DNA of 64,000 bases from Cherax quadricarinatus (GCF_038502225.1 NC_091352.1:21127216-21191215); one strand, 5' to 3'. Counted from the first letter of the stretch, positions 47,800-59,029 are shown. Notes: generated by a model not told the origin, from the letters alone. Translations and numbers: made by a program.

Positions 47800-48292
47800 G
47801 TAGCATTAGTTTCCTCTTCGTAACTGACAAGAGTGGAACCCAGTGTGGTCAGCTGTGGACCTTTCCACTTCAGAGTTCGACGGTTTGTGTATTCGGAGAC
47901 AGTCTTCTGCATACCACTGTTGGAACGTTTGGCTATTTGAGCTGTCACCTTGTCAGCTTGCATCAGCCTTGTTATTCTCCTCTGACCTCTCTCATTACGA
48001 AGGCGATTTCGCCCACGGAACTGTACCTCATTGGAATTTTTTTTTCACATCATTCTCTAAACACTGGACACTGTCGTACTTTAAAATCCCAGGAGTTCAA
48101 CAGTTTTTGAGATACTCAAAAAAAAAAAAAAATGATTCCAAGGTTAAACTCAGATCACATTTCGTCCCCATTCTGATGTTCGATCTGAACAACAAGTGAA
48201 CCTCTTCACCATGTCTGCCTGCTTTTAATGATTAGAAATTTGCATTAACGAGCAGGTTTATAGATGTACCTAATAAAGTGGCCACTGAGTGC
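47800..48292 (-). pseudogene. Tc1-like DNA transposon, 5' half with transposase DNA-binding domain
   Basis: The minus strand begins at 48292 with CACTCAGTGGCCACTTTATT (likely terminal repeat) and a noncoding leader. It then encodes, with stops, LSISKTVELLGF, which resembles the recognition helix region of a Tc1 transposase helix-turn-helix, then GRNRLRNERGQRRITRLM, VTAQIAKRSNSGMQKTVSEY and TNRRTLKWKG, matching the second helix-turn-helix where the family has a Q-I-A ... N-x-G ... V-S-E-x-T-x-x-R-x-L pattern. The catalytic DDE domain is absent. The sequence stops at Penelope-like B, so the open frame at 47963-47652 is a chance fusion of the two. Confidence 0.72.
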
Positions 48293-48899
48293 TTAAGAGA
48301 AATGGGAAGATACCAAAAATTTTGCTGATACAGATACCGATACTCAATTTTCTGCTAATTCTGATACGTGTCCTATTATTTCTTTAATTTTATAACAATG
48401 TTCAATATATGAGGGAATCCTTTTTACTCATTAAGTATTAAATATCCCAGAAAAGTTAAACAGTAAATAATTTATATTTTCTGAGTTGCCAGTATCATTA
48501 CTCATTAATAATTACAGCCAGCCCCCGTCAGGCTCACAAATTGAAAAAAATATATATCAAATTTTTGAGTTCATCCCCATATTTAGTAATCAGAGGAAAA
48601 ACGTAAACAGAAAACAATCACGAAAATAAAAATTTGAATAATTTCCAATTATATTAAACATGAAACTAAATTATGCAACATTTTATGGTAATAACTGGAA
48701 TAAAAAATATAAAACTTTAGTTGAGACCCAGGAAACCTCTCTCCATTATTAAACTTAATTTAGCTGATTCATTTCCAGTATACAGTATAAAATTATTTTA
48801 ACTGAAAAAATAAATAAACATGCATCATTCTAATAACTGAAATTAATAACAAACAATACATGTATTACACAAAAAGCTATTACTAAAAATTCTCGAAGT
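48293..48899. other. AT-rich, possibly 3' flank of a hAT remnant
   Basis: Very A/T-rich. No open frame or shared repeat. Confidence 0.35.
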
Positions 48900-49400
48900 G
48901 ATTTTGAGGAACATTAAACACCTGAGTTCTTTCCTTCCTCAGCAGTTTGAACAATTGTTCAGCACTGCGGAGAACATCTAATCTCCTCATAAGAACAGAT
49001 TACCTTATGAAAATGTGTAGATGTTAATGGCTATGTTTGCCAGAGATAAAAAAAAACTATCACATTCTCTCCAGGACTCTAGTGAACTTTCTTTACACCA
49101 TAATACCATTGCCATATTTTTTTCTGTATTTTTTATATTTGTAGTAACACAAATACCGGTATGTTTATTTTACGATGGTGCTTTTCTTGATTTGGAAAAG
49201 GATCTCGAAGATGTTTGTGATGTGCTGTTGTTGGGAATGCTGGCTACAGTGTCCTCATAACATTGATCAAAATCAAACCTGGCAAGTTTTTCAGTCCCTG
49301 TTACATCATCTTGACTTAATCCTGTTTTTTCTGAAGTTTTAAGCTGCTGAACTCTCTCCTGAGTTTCTTGTACACGACTCATTCGCTGCATTGACATGAA
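48900..49400 (-). pseudogene. Probable hAT-family transposase C-terminal remnant
   Basis: Minus strand: a 75-codon open piece (49397-49170) encodes a serine/glutamine-rich segment with FDFDQCYEDTV. After stops, WCKESSLESWRECDSFFLSL and ANIAINIYTF resemble the W-x-x-x-x-x-x-x-P-x-L-x-x-x-A-x-x-x-L block before the hAT dimerisation motif. RRLDVLRSAEQLFKLLRKE in another frame resembles the R-x-x-L-x-P-x-x-A-E-x-L-x-x-L end of that motif. The alignment is by eye, and the domain is broken by at least two stops and frame changes, so the call is tentative. Confidence 0.4.
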
Positions 49401-49578
49401 ATAAATTAGTCTTATATAGAGGCTCTAGAAAAGTGCTGTGCATCTCGTTGTAGTCAGTGGTGTATATCTCTGTAGTCTGTTGTCACTGACATCTTAAGGA
49501 GTGACTGTGTTACCCAAGACTGAATCTTTGACATGAACGTATTTAAATAAGTTACACAAGACCCAACCATTAACGATT

Positions 49579-49581
<3 letters not shown>

Positions 49582-49645
<64 letters not shown>

Positions 49646-49657
49646 TATTTATATATA
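49582..49657. repeat. (TA)n microsatellite
   Basis: TA array with a short AGATATTT interruption, ending at MITE copy 4. Confidence 0.95.
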
Positions 49658-50042
49658 TCGTGCCGAATATGTAAAACTTGCGATCTTGGCTTAAATAGCA
49701 ACGCTCATCTTGCCGAATAAGGCAAGCGAAAATTTGTGTATGCAATAATTTCGGAAAAATCATACTGAACCTAACGAATCTTTTTTATTTCACTGCGTTT
49801 GTTTAGCATTAAATTACTGTAAACAAATCTAAAATATATTTAGTTGGATTAGGCTAAAATAAATTGTTCTTGTTATAATAAGGTTAGGTAAGTTTTTTAA
49901 GATTCTTTGGATGCAAAATTATAAATTTTTACATTAACATTAAAGAAAAAAATATATCTTTAAACGTATAAGAGAAAATTTTAGAAAACTTAATTTTAAA
50001 TGAGTTCTTGCTAATTGACCTGTTTTACCTATTCGACACGAC

Positions 50043-50043
<1 letters not shown>
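49658..50043 (+). mobile_element. MITE-like element M, copy 4
   Basis: 386 bases. Left end TCGTGCCGAATATGTAAAAC, right end ATTCGACACGACA. Shares CTTGCGATCTTGGCTTAAAT, TCATACTGAACCTAACGAA, TTATAATAAGGTTAGGTAAG and AAACGTATAAGAGAAAATTT with the other copies. TA arrays on both sides. Confidence 0.78.
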
Positions 50044-50127
<84 letters not shown>

Positions 50128-50128
50128 G
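50044..50128. repeat. (TA)n microsatellite
   Basis: TA array linking MITE copy 4 to the truncated start of RTE-like copy 2. Confidence 0.96.
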
Positions 50129-52346
50129 TATGTTGTAGCTACAGTTAGAGTAAGAGGTAGATGGGAAAAGAGGAAGGTGGAAACAACAAGTAAGAGGGAG
50201 GTGAAAGTGTATAAACTAAGGGAGGAGGAAGTTCGGGCGAGATATAAGCGACTATTGGCAGAAAGGTGGGCTAGTGCAAAGATGAGTAGTGGGGGGGTTG
50301 AAGAGGGTTGGAATAGTTTTAAAAATGCAGTATTAGAATGTGGGGCAGAAGTTTGTGGTTATAGGAGGGTGGGGGCAGGAGGAAAGAGGAGTGATTGGTG
50401 GAATGATGAAGTAAAGGGTGTGATAAAAGAGAAAAAGGTAGCTTACGAGAGGTTTTTACAAAGCAGAAGTGTTATAAGAAGAGCAGAGTATATGGAGAGT
50501 AAAAGAAAGGTGAAGAGAGTGGTGAGAGAGTGCAAAAGGAGAGCAGATGAAAAAGTGGGAGAGGCACTGTCAAGAAATTTTAATGAAAATAAGAAAAAAT
50601 TTTGGAGTGAGTTAAACAAGTTAAGAAAGCCTAGGGAAAGTATGGATTTGTCAGTTAAAAACAGAGTAGGGGAGTTAGTAGATGGGGAGAGGGAGGTATT
50701 AGGTAGATGGCGAGAATATTTTGAGGAACTTTTAAATGTTAAGGAAGAAAGGGAGGCGGTAATTTCATGCATTGGCCAGGGAGGTATACCATCTTTTAGG
50801 AGTGAAGAAGAGCGGAATGTAAGTGTGGTGGAGGTACGTGAGGCATTCCGTAGAATGAAAGGGGGTAAAGCAGCTGGATCTGATGGGATCATGACAGAAA
50901 TGTTAAAAGCAGGGGGGGATATAGTGTTGGAGTGGTTGGTACTTTTGTTTAATAAATGTATGAAAGAGGGGAAGGTACCTAGGGATTGGCGGAGAGCATG
51001 TATAGTCCCTTTATATAAAGGGAAAGGGGACAAAAGAGATTGTAAAAATTATAGAGGAATAAGTTTACTGAGTATACCAGGAAAAGTATACGGTAGGGTT
51101 ATAATTGAAAGAATTAGAGGTAAGACAGAATGTAGAATTGCGGACGAGCAAGGAGGCTTCAGAGTGGGTAGGGGATGTGTAGATCAAGTGTTTACATTGA
51201 AGCATATATGTGAACAGTATTTAGATAAAGGTAGGGAAGTTTTTATTGCATTTATGGATTTAGAAAAGGCATATGATAGAGTGGATAGAGGAGCAATGTG
51301 GCAGATGTTGCAAGTATATGGAATAGGTGGTAAGTTACTAAATGCTGTAAAGAGCTTTTATGAGGATAGTGAGGCTCAGGTTAGGGTGTGTAGAAGAGAG
51401 GGAGAATACTTCCCAGTAAAAGTAGGTCTTAGACAGGGATGTGTAATGTCACCATGGTTGTTTAATATATTTATAGATGGGGTTGTAAAAGAAGTAAATG
51501 CTAGGGTGTTCGGGAGAGGGGTGGGATTAAATTATGGGGAATCAAATTCAAAATGGGAATTGACACAGTTACTTTTTGCTGATGATACTGTGCTTATGGG
51601 AGATTCTAAAGAAAAATTACAAAGGTTAGTGGATGAGTTTGAGAATGTGTGTAAAGGTAGAAAGTTGAAAGTGAACATAGAAAAGAGTAAGGTGATGAGG
51701 GTATCAAATGATTTAGATAAAGAAAAATTGGATATCAAATTGGGGAGGAGGAGTATGGAAGAAGTGAATGTTTTCAGATACTTGGGAGTTGACGTGTCGG
51801 CGGATGGATTTATGAAGGATGAGGTTAATCATAGAATTGATGAGGGAAAAAAGGTGAGTGGTGCGTTGAGGTATATGTGGAGTCAAAAAACGTTATCTAT
51901 GGAGGCAAAGAAGGGAATGTATGAAAGTATAGTAGTACCAACACTCTTATATGGATGTGAAGCTTGGGTGGTAAATGCAGCAGCGAGGAGACGGTTGGAG
52001 GCAGTGGAGATGTCCTGTCTAAGGGCAATGTGTGGTGTAAATATTATGCAGAAAATTCGGAGTGTGGAAATTAGGAGAAGGTGTGGAGTTAATAAAAGCA
52101 TTAGTCAAGAGGGCAGAAGAGGGGTTGTTGAGGTGGTTTGGTCATTTAGAGAGAATGGATCAAAGTAGAATGACATGGAAAGCATATAAATCTATAGGGG
52201 AAGGAAAGAGGGGTAGGGGTCGTCCTCGAAAGGGTTGGAAAGAGGGGGTAAAGGAGGTTTTGTGGGTGAGGGGCTTGGACTTCCAGCAAGCGTGCATGAG
52301 CGTGTTAGATAGGAGTGAATGGAGACGAATGATACTTGGGACCTGA
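50129..52346 (+). pseudogene. RTE-like reverse transcriptase (copy 2), one frameshift
   Basis: Encodes VVATVRVRGRW, KREVKVYKLREEEVRARYKR, and the reverse transcriptase with GGKAAGSDGIMTEMLKAGGD, KNYRGISLLSIPGKVYGR, A box AFMDLEKAYDRVDR, B box GLRQGCVMSPWLFN and C box LLFADDTVLMG, all catalytic residues present. VFRYLGVDVSADG and PTLLYGCEAWVVNAAARRR follow. One extra base in an A-rich run near 52095 shifts the frame; reading continues in the next frame as KRAEEGLLRWFGHLERM, GRGRPRKGWKEGVKEVL and DRSEWRRM to a TGA at 52344-52346. Apparent codons before 50129 are TA-repeat readthrough. Apart from the truncation, the frameshift is the only break, so the copy is fairly young. Confidence 0.87.
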
Positions 52347-52690
52347 CGATCTGTTGGAGTGTGAGCAGGGTAATATTTAGTGAAGGGATTCAGGGAAACC
52401 GGTTATTTTCATATAGTCGGACTTGAGTCCTGGAAATGGGAAGTACAATGCCTGCACTTTAAAGGAGGGGTTTGGGATATTGGCAGTTTGGAGGGATATG
52501 TTGTGTATCTCTATACGTATATGCTTCTAAACTGTTGTATTCTGAGCACCTCTGCAAAAGCAGTGATAATGTGTGAGTGTGGTGAAAGTGTTGAATGATG
52601 AAAGTATTTTCTTTTTGGGGATTTTCTTTCTTTTTTTTTTTGGGTCACCCTGCCTCGGTGGGAGACGGCCGACTTGTTGTAAAAAAAAAA
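50129..52690 (+). mobile_element. RTE-like LINE, copy 2 (5'-truncated)
   Basis: Homology to copy 1 begins abruptly at TTGTAGCTACA (about 50131), within the codons after the endonuclease SDHF motif, so endonuclease and 5' leader are absent, as expected from incomplete target-primed reverse transcription. The 3' end is GGGTCACCCTGCCTCGGTGG, GAGACGGCCGACTTGTTG and an A-rich tail at 52680-52695. Confidence 0.85.
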
Positions 52691-52707
52691 AAATTAATAT
52701 ATAAATA

Positions 52708-52721
<14 letters not shown>

Positions 52722-52768
<47 letters not shown>
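52722..52768. repeat. (TA)n microsatellite
   Basis: TA array between the RTE-like 3' tail and a fold-back element. Confidence 0.95.
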
Positions 52769-52770
<2 letters not shown>

Positions 52771-52990
52771 TTTAGAAAGACACGTAAGCAAACACTATAA
52801 CATATTTATTAGAAAACGTTTCGGTCCTGGGACCTTGATCACTTCTAACATACAGAGGTAGAAAGACATTATATATATATAGGCGGAGAGTGAGATGTGA
52901 CGCACGTGACCGAAACGTTTTCTAATAAATATGTTATAGTGTTTGCTTACGTGTCTTTCTAAACCAACTTGTCGGTATTTATTACCAAGG
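52769..52990. mobile_element. Fold-back pair of Penelope-like ends between two TA arrays
   Basis: GGTTTAGAAAGACACGTAAG, CAAACACTATAACATATTTA and TTAGAAAACGTTTCGGTC (52769-52826) are inverted at 52909-52965. The left arm on the minus strand has GTGATCA, stem GGTCC/GGACC (52823-52827 with 52830-52834), then GAAACG. The right arm lost the stem but keeps GACCGAAACG. The right end continues CAACTTGTCGGTATTTATTA. Confidence 0.75.
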
Positions 52991-52996
52991 TTTATA

Positions 52997-52999
<3 letters not shown>

Positions 53000-53042
<43 letters not shown>
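53000..53042. repeat. (TA)n microsatellite
   Basis: TA array immediately 5' of the RLE-type LINE. Confidence 0.95.
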
Positions 53043-53044
<2 letters not shown>

Positions 53045-56000
53045 GCATGCCGGCGTGGAGGGAGGGAGCCAGTGTGTGGTGCTCCATACATTGTGTGTGT
53101 AAACCAGGAACCAACATGGTTTACGCGGGCCAGTTTCGGCAGACATCATCGTGAGTATCGACCGGAGATCACAGAGTTGTGACAAACCTCTACATCGGAC
53201 CATTGCTTCTGTATCAGTGAAAGTGCAGTGTGCATGTTGGGATTTGGGAAGTAGCGGTGGTGAGGGGATCCTGGCAGTGGAGGTGTGGAGGAGGTTTTGT
53301 TTACATCTGTGATCGGCCGGGGTCGTGGGTCGGGGAAGGAAGTGGTCGCCCACGACACGGTCATTGGATGGTGAACAGAACACCTCGGTTAATAGTGTGA
53401 GCATGGTGATTAGTGTGCCAAATGGCGAGGGTTTTTTTCTAAATGGAACAATAAGTGTATAACAATTAGCAAAAGTTAGTCAGTGATGTGCGTCTTGAGC
53501 GAACACACAGGGCCACTCACTCCCCCTTCCCCCATCCCAGATCCCCTCCCCTCATCCCAGACTAGGCCCACTGACTTCCTGACCAAGGGTGTTGTCGTTT
53601 AGTGCCCCACCAATTACAAGTTCCGCCGCTCGCTACTCCCCCACCCTCATCCCCCATGCATCCATGCTGCCCTTCACCCGTCACCCCACAGCTGGCGCCC
53701 TCCCACCCCCACGATATCAGCAATGTCACAAGTAGTCGCGGGTTCCCAGGAATCTTCACGACAGAGCCAAAGCTGTCGTTCACGAGGCATCTGCCGGGTG
53801 TGCCACAGGGAATGTGCACTCAATCCCACATCTGGCAACATCCGTGCACACAATAGATGTCTAGGCTCCAGGAGAGCTCCAAATGAGAACAACCAACAGC
53901 CTCCCCCAGCAGACAGGGCTGACAGCTACCGTGACTTCACCTCTACAGAGGACCTCAAATCTGCAATCAAATTAACATCCACCAGGACTGACACACATCC
54001 CCAAAGCAGCTCGCCCTCAAGCTGCTAGCAAATTCACTGACCTTCTGAAGAAAGTCAACGATGCCCCTTCAAACAACAGATCCTGGCACAACTTGCTGCT
54101 TTTTGGCAATGCCTGTTTGGCTGTCCCACCAAGGAGGGACAAGTCACTAGCAACACATGTTATTAGGGCAATAAATGCATTCCCAAGGGATGACAACCTC
54201 GTCCGTCCCCCCCCTAGGGCGACAAACACCCGTCGGGCAAATGCCAACAGCAGGACACCCGACACCTCAAAAATCAGAGCCCAAATTAGCAAAAAAATAG
54301 AAGAGGGTAATACTATTGGACCCTTGAGACTTATAACCAGTGAGGATACCATCGCTCCCAAGGACGTCAGCACGGCGCAAGCTCTGAAGGACAAACATCC
54401 ACCCAGGGCTCCCAGTACCAACATTGACCTCCCTGACATTGCAGCAGGCGAAGAACATCTAACCTTACAGGATGCTGAGGTGTATAAAGCTGCTATGTCA
54501 TTTCCACAGGGTTCAGCAGGAGGTTTCACCGGTTTAAGGCCTCAACACTTAAAACAAATACTCAATCCAGCACTTGGTGAGGTTTCAGAGAGGCTGCTGT
54601 CTGAACTCACCAAATTTTCCAACCTGTGCCTGGCTGGCGGTGTCCCAGAGGCCATCAGACCCTTTTTCTTTGGTGCCTCATTGTGTGCCCTCCGGAAAAA
54701 GGATGGCGGAATCAGGCCCATTGCAGTGGGTAACACCCTTTGGCGCCTAGTCGCCAAGGCTGCAGTAAGAAGGGTGAGTCAAGAGGCTGCTGCAATGCTG
54801 AAACCAACTCAGCTCAGTTTCGGCGTTCAACAGGGCTGTGAAGCAGCTGCCCACGCAGCACGAGTATATATCAAAAACATGTCCTATGAAAAAGCCTTGG
54901 TCAAATTGGACTTTGCCAATGCTTTCAACTCAGTCAGAAGGGATGCTGCTCTCCAAGCAGTTTATAGAAACTTCCCTTCCCTTTATCCCTTCATAGAATC
55001 GTGTTATAGTGTGACTTCCAAACTATTGTTTGGGGACCATGAAATTGACTCGTGTGAGGGCGTGCAACAGGGGGACCCTCTTGCCCCCTTTCTATTTTGT
55101 TTGGTCATCAAGGAAGTCACGGAGGCACTCTCCAGCGAGCTCAATATCTGGTTCCTGGACGACGGTACCCTAGCTGGCACAACAGAATCTCTCCTGGAGG
55201 ACATCAGTAAAATTAAAGACATGGGAGAAAGCCTGGGCCTTTCTTTAAACCCCACCAAATGTGAAATATTTTCTACCAATCAACAGTTGATCCAGAATAT
55301 TAGTACCGTTTTACCAGGAGCACGAGCCATTGATCCAGCCAATAGCACTCTCCTCGGTGCTCCTCTTGGGTCCAATGCCATCGATCTGATCCTAGGAAAA
55401 AAAGTCTCAGACCTCCGGACGATGGAAAGCAGGATGAAAGACATTGACACACACGATGCCTTCTACCTACTCACCAGGTGCCTGTCAACCCCAAAACTTA
55501 CCTATTTTCTGAGATGCTCCCCAGCCTTCAGCAGTCCAAAACTCAAGGAATATGACTCTCTCCTGAAGGCCATGCTAGAGTGTGTATTGACTTTCCCTTG
55601 ACGATGGACAGTGGTTGCAAGCCTCACTTCCGGTCAGGCTTGGAGGGCTAGGAGTACGCAGATCCTCCCAGATTGCTCTACCAGCTTTCCTATCCTCTTC
55701 CATTGCATCAAACGAGTTGATAAGACAAATTCTTCCTGACACCCTCAGTGACTCAGCAGGAATAGAAGACCCTAGCTATGTCAGTGCCATCACCGAATGG
55801 GAGACTCTTGCTGCTCCAGCACTAAACCCTAGTGCAGCACTGGCTCACAAACAGTCAAGCTGGGATAGCCCAATTGCTGAAAAGGTGCTTGCCAACATGC
55901 TCAGGGCTGCAACATCAGATAGGGAGATTGCCCGTCTCCAGGCTGTGAGTGCACCTCACTCCGGGGACTTCCTCCAAACAGTTCCCATATCGGCAATGGG

Positions 56001-56755
56001 AACGCGACTCGACCCTAAGACCCTCCGTATTGCAGTGGCTCTGCGCCTTGCTGCCCCAATTCACACAGAATATATGTGTATTTGCGGCGAAGTGCAAGCA
56101 GACCAATACGGTCTACATGGTCTTAACTGTTCCAAAACCAAGGGCTGGCATGCAAGACACAATGAGGTCAACGACATCATTAAGAGAACCCTTGCTACAG
56201 CTGGGTGCCCTGCCAAGAGGGAGCCACGATCACTTGCAGCAAACAATACCCACAACCCAGCAAACCGCCCCGACGGGATCACCATCTATCCTTGGAAGAA
56301 TGGCAAGCTCTTAGCATTGGACTATACCTGTGTGTCCACACTGGCTGACACCTATATCCATCACAGTGTGGGGCGACAGGGAGGAGCTGCTGACCACAGG
56401 GAGGAGTACAAGATCAGCAAGTACAGGGACATTAGCCAACAGTATCAATTTGTCCCAGTGGGATCAGAGACCTTGGGATCATGGGGAAAAAATGCCACAC
56501 GTTTCCTTAAAGAATTGGGTTCCAGACTCATCGACACCACCAGGGACCCAAGGGCAGCCACTTTCATGTTCCAGCGCCTCAGCGTCGCCATCCAGAGGGG
56601 AAATGCTTGCTGCATACTTGGCTCACGTCCAGCCTCGGAGGAGCTGGAGGAAATTCATCATCTTTGATACATTATGCCATTGTATTCATGTTTATGTTTT
56701 TTTCTGTAAATGTATTTTGTTTATTAATAAATGTTCACATAGAATAAAAAATATA
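53043..56755 (+). mobile_element. RLE-type non-LTR retrotransposon, nearly full length
   Basis: Starts after the TA array with a GC-rich 5' leader (53043-53722), followed by coding sequence to 56667. The short 3' tail has AATAAATG (56726) and AAAAAATATATA near 56750. At about 3.7 kb with zinc finger, reverse transcriptase and C-terminal nuclease in that order, it matches the single-ORF architecture of restriction-like-endonuclease LINEs (R2/R4/NeSL/CRE-type groups). Clade not resolved. Confidence 0.75.
53723..56667 (+). pseudogene. Zinc finger - reverse transcriptase - restriction-like endonuclease ORF, two frameshifts
   Basis: Frame 1 (53723-about 53995) has a CCHC-type finger, CRVCHRECALNPTSG then NIRAHNRC (C-x2-C-x15-H-x2-C). 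A frame change near 53990 leads to KFTDLLKKVNDAPSNNRSWH and the reverse transcriptase: RPIAVGNTLWRLVAKAA, A box VKLDFANAFNSVRRD, B box CEGVQQGDPLAPFLF, C box IWFLDDGTLAG. A second frame change at about 55588-55600 continues with DDGQWLQASLPVRLGGLGVR. The C terminus has a CxC...H..C knuckle (YMCICGEVQADQYGLHGLNC), WHARHNEVNDIIKR, then RPDGITIYPW and LALDYTCVSTL, matching the R-H-x-x-V...P-D...D pattern of restriction-like endonucleases. Catalytic residues look intact. FLDD replaces the more common F/Y-A-D-D. Confidence 0.78.
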
Positions 56756-56882
56756 TAGGGGGTGGTAGGAGAAGAAAATATTCAAACAGCTCCGGGGAGA
56801 ACCTTGAGTTTTCTCTGTGGTACGTTTATTATCTTCTCTGAGGACGAGGGTCCCAATTCCAGCTATAGAGGTGGTACTTCCC

Positions 56883-57315
<433 letters not shown>

Positions 57316-57351
<36 letters not shown>
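57316..57351. repeat. (GT)n microsatellite
   Basis: 18 GT units at the truncated side of CR1-like copy 7. Confidence 0.96.
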
Positions 57352-57354
<3 letters not shown>

Positions 57355-57389
57355 AAAATTTGCAAAACAGGCGAAATATTAAAAAAAAA

Positions 57390-57480
57390 AAAATTAATCT
57401 CAGATCGAAAGACATTCGAACCTAATCACCCTGGAACAAGGAACGAAGTGCTCTACCACCGTACCACTTCTCCAATACCT
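57390..57480 (-). other. tRNA-like sequence with oligo-T on its 3' side
   Basis: Minus strand: A-box-like TGGTACGGTGGTAGAGC (about 57466-57450), B-box-like AGGTTCGAATGTC (57423-57411), then GAGATTAATTTTTTTTTTTT (57401-57381), a possible Pol III stop. Acceptor pairing is poor, so a tRNA-derived SINE piece or pseudogene is more likely than a working tRNA. Confidence 0.45.
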
Positions 57481-57617
57481 TGGCGCCCAGCTAACGCTAG
57501 ATGTTTTGGTTCAAGGCAGCCAGCTTTCAGGCAGGTGCCTGACAACCCCCCCCCCCCTTTCACCCCCAGATCATACCATTGTTCAGTGAACGCAAACACG
57601 AATAACCAACATAATTT

Positions 57618-59020
57618 AAGTCTCCCTGGAATGTTGGGTTACCGGGAGATAAAGAAGGTTGGGTCACCAGGTTAAGTCTCCCTGGAAGGTTGTGTCACCG
57701 GGAGATAAAGAAGGTTGGGTCACCGGGAGATAAAGAAGGTTGGGTCACCAGGTTAAGTCTCCCTGGAAGGTTGGGTCACCGGGAGATAAAGAAGGTTAGG
57801 TCACCGGGAGATAAAGAAGGTTGGGTCACCGGGAGATAAAGAAGGTTGGGTCACCGGGAGATAAAGAAGGTTGGGTCACCGGGAGATAAAGAAGGTTGGG
57901 TCACCGGGAGATAAAGAAGGTTGGGTCACCAGGTTAAGTCTCCCTGGAAGGTTGGGTCACCGGGAGATAAAGAAGGTTAGGTCACCGGGAGATAAAGAAG
58001 GTTGGGTCACCGGGAGATAAAGAAGGTTGGGTCACCGGGAGATAAAGAAGGTTAGGTAACCGGGAGATAAAGAAGGTTGGGTCACCGGGAGATAAAGAAG
58101 GTTGGGTCACCGGGAGATAAAGAAGGTTGGGTCACCAGGTTAAGTCTCCCTGGAAGGTTGGGTCACCGGGAGATAAAGAAGGTTAGGTCACCGGGAGATA
58201 AAGAAGGTTGGGTCACCGGGAGATAAAGAAGGTTGGGTCACCGGGAGATAAAGAAGGTTGGGTCACCGGGAGATAAAGAAGGTTGGGTCACCGGAAGAGA
58301 AAGAAGGTTGTCACCGGGAGATAAAGAAGGTTGGGTCACCGGGAGATAAAGAAGGTTGGGTCACCGGGAGATAAAGAAGGTTGGGTCACCGGGAGATAAA
58401 GAAGGTTGTGTCACCGGGAGATAAAGAAGGTTGTGTCACCGGGAGATAAAGAAGGTTGTGTCACCGGGAGATAAAGAAGGTTGGGTCACCGGGAGATAAA
58501 GAAGGTTGGGTCACCAGGTTAAGTCTCCCTGGAAGGTTGTGTCACGGGGAGATAAAGAAGGTTGGGTCACCGGGAGATAAAGAAGGTTGGGTCACCAAGT
58601 TAAGTCTCCCTAGAAGGTTGGGTCACCGGGAGATAAAGAAGGTTGGGTCACCGGGAGATAAAGAAGGTTGAGTCTCCGGGAGATAAAGAAGGTTGGGTCA
58701 CTGGGAGATAAAGAAGGTTGGGTCACCGGGAGATAAAGAAGGTTGGGTCACCGGGAGATAAAGGTTGGGTCACCAGGTTAAGTCTCCCTGGAAGGTTGGG
58801 TCACCGGGAGATAAAGAAGGTTAGGTCACCGGTAGATAAAGAAGGTTGGGTTACCATGTTAAGTCTCTCTGGAAGGTTGTGTCACCGGGAGATAAAGAAG
58901 GTTGGCTCACCATGTTAAGTCTCCCTGGAAGGTTGGGTCACCAGGTTAAGTCTCCCTGGAAGGTTGGGTCACTGGGAGATAAAGAAGGTTGGGTCACCAG
59001 GTTAAGTCTCCTTGGAATTA
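57618..59020. repeat. 25/31-bp two-unit minisatellite
   Basis: The common 25-bp unit contains GGTCACCGGGAGATAAAGAA. A second unit of about 31 bp replaces the middle with CACCAGGTTAAGTCTCCCTG. The second type recurs at about 57674, 57750, 57930, 58135, 58515, 58600, 58775, 58855, 58910, 58940 and 58998, so runs of the short unit are punctuated by the long one. Open frames are repeat artefacts. Confidence 0.93.
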
Positions 59021-59029
59021 TAATTTTTT

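Noticed and set aside
50015..50128. Apparent N terminus of the 717-codon frame, with alternating isoleucine and tyrosine
   Set aside because: It is translation of MITE copy 4 and the TA array. Homology to the RTE-like protein begins only at about 50131.
53043..53722. CpG-rich host promoter and first exon
   Set aside because: It leads directly into the zinc finger of the RLE-type LINE and starts at a TA array, so it is better explained as that element's 5' leader.
57390..57480. Functional tRNA gene on the minus strand
   Set aside because: B box and oligo-T are present but the acceptor and anticodon stems are poor. Kept only as tRNA-like.
57618..59020. CRISPR-like or binding-site array
   Set aside because: Head-to-tail units without variable spacers; an ordinary minisatellite.
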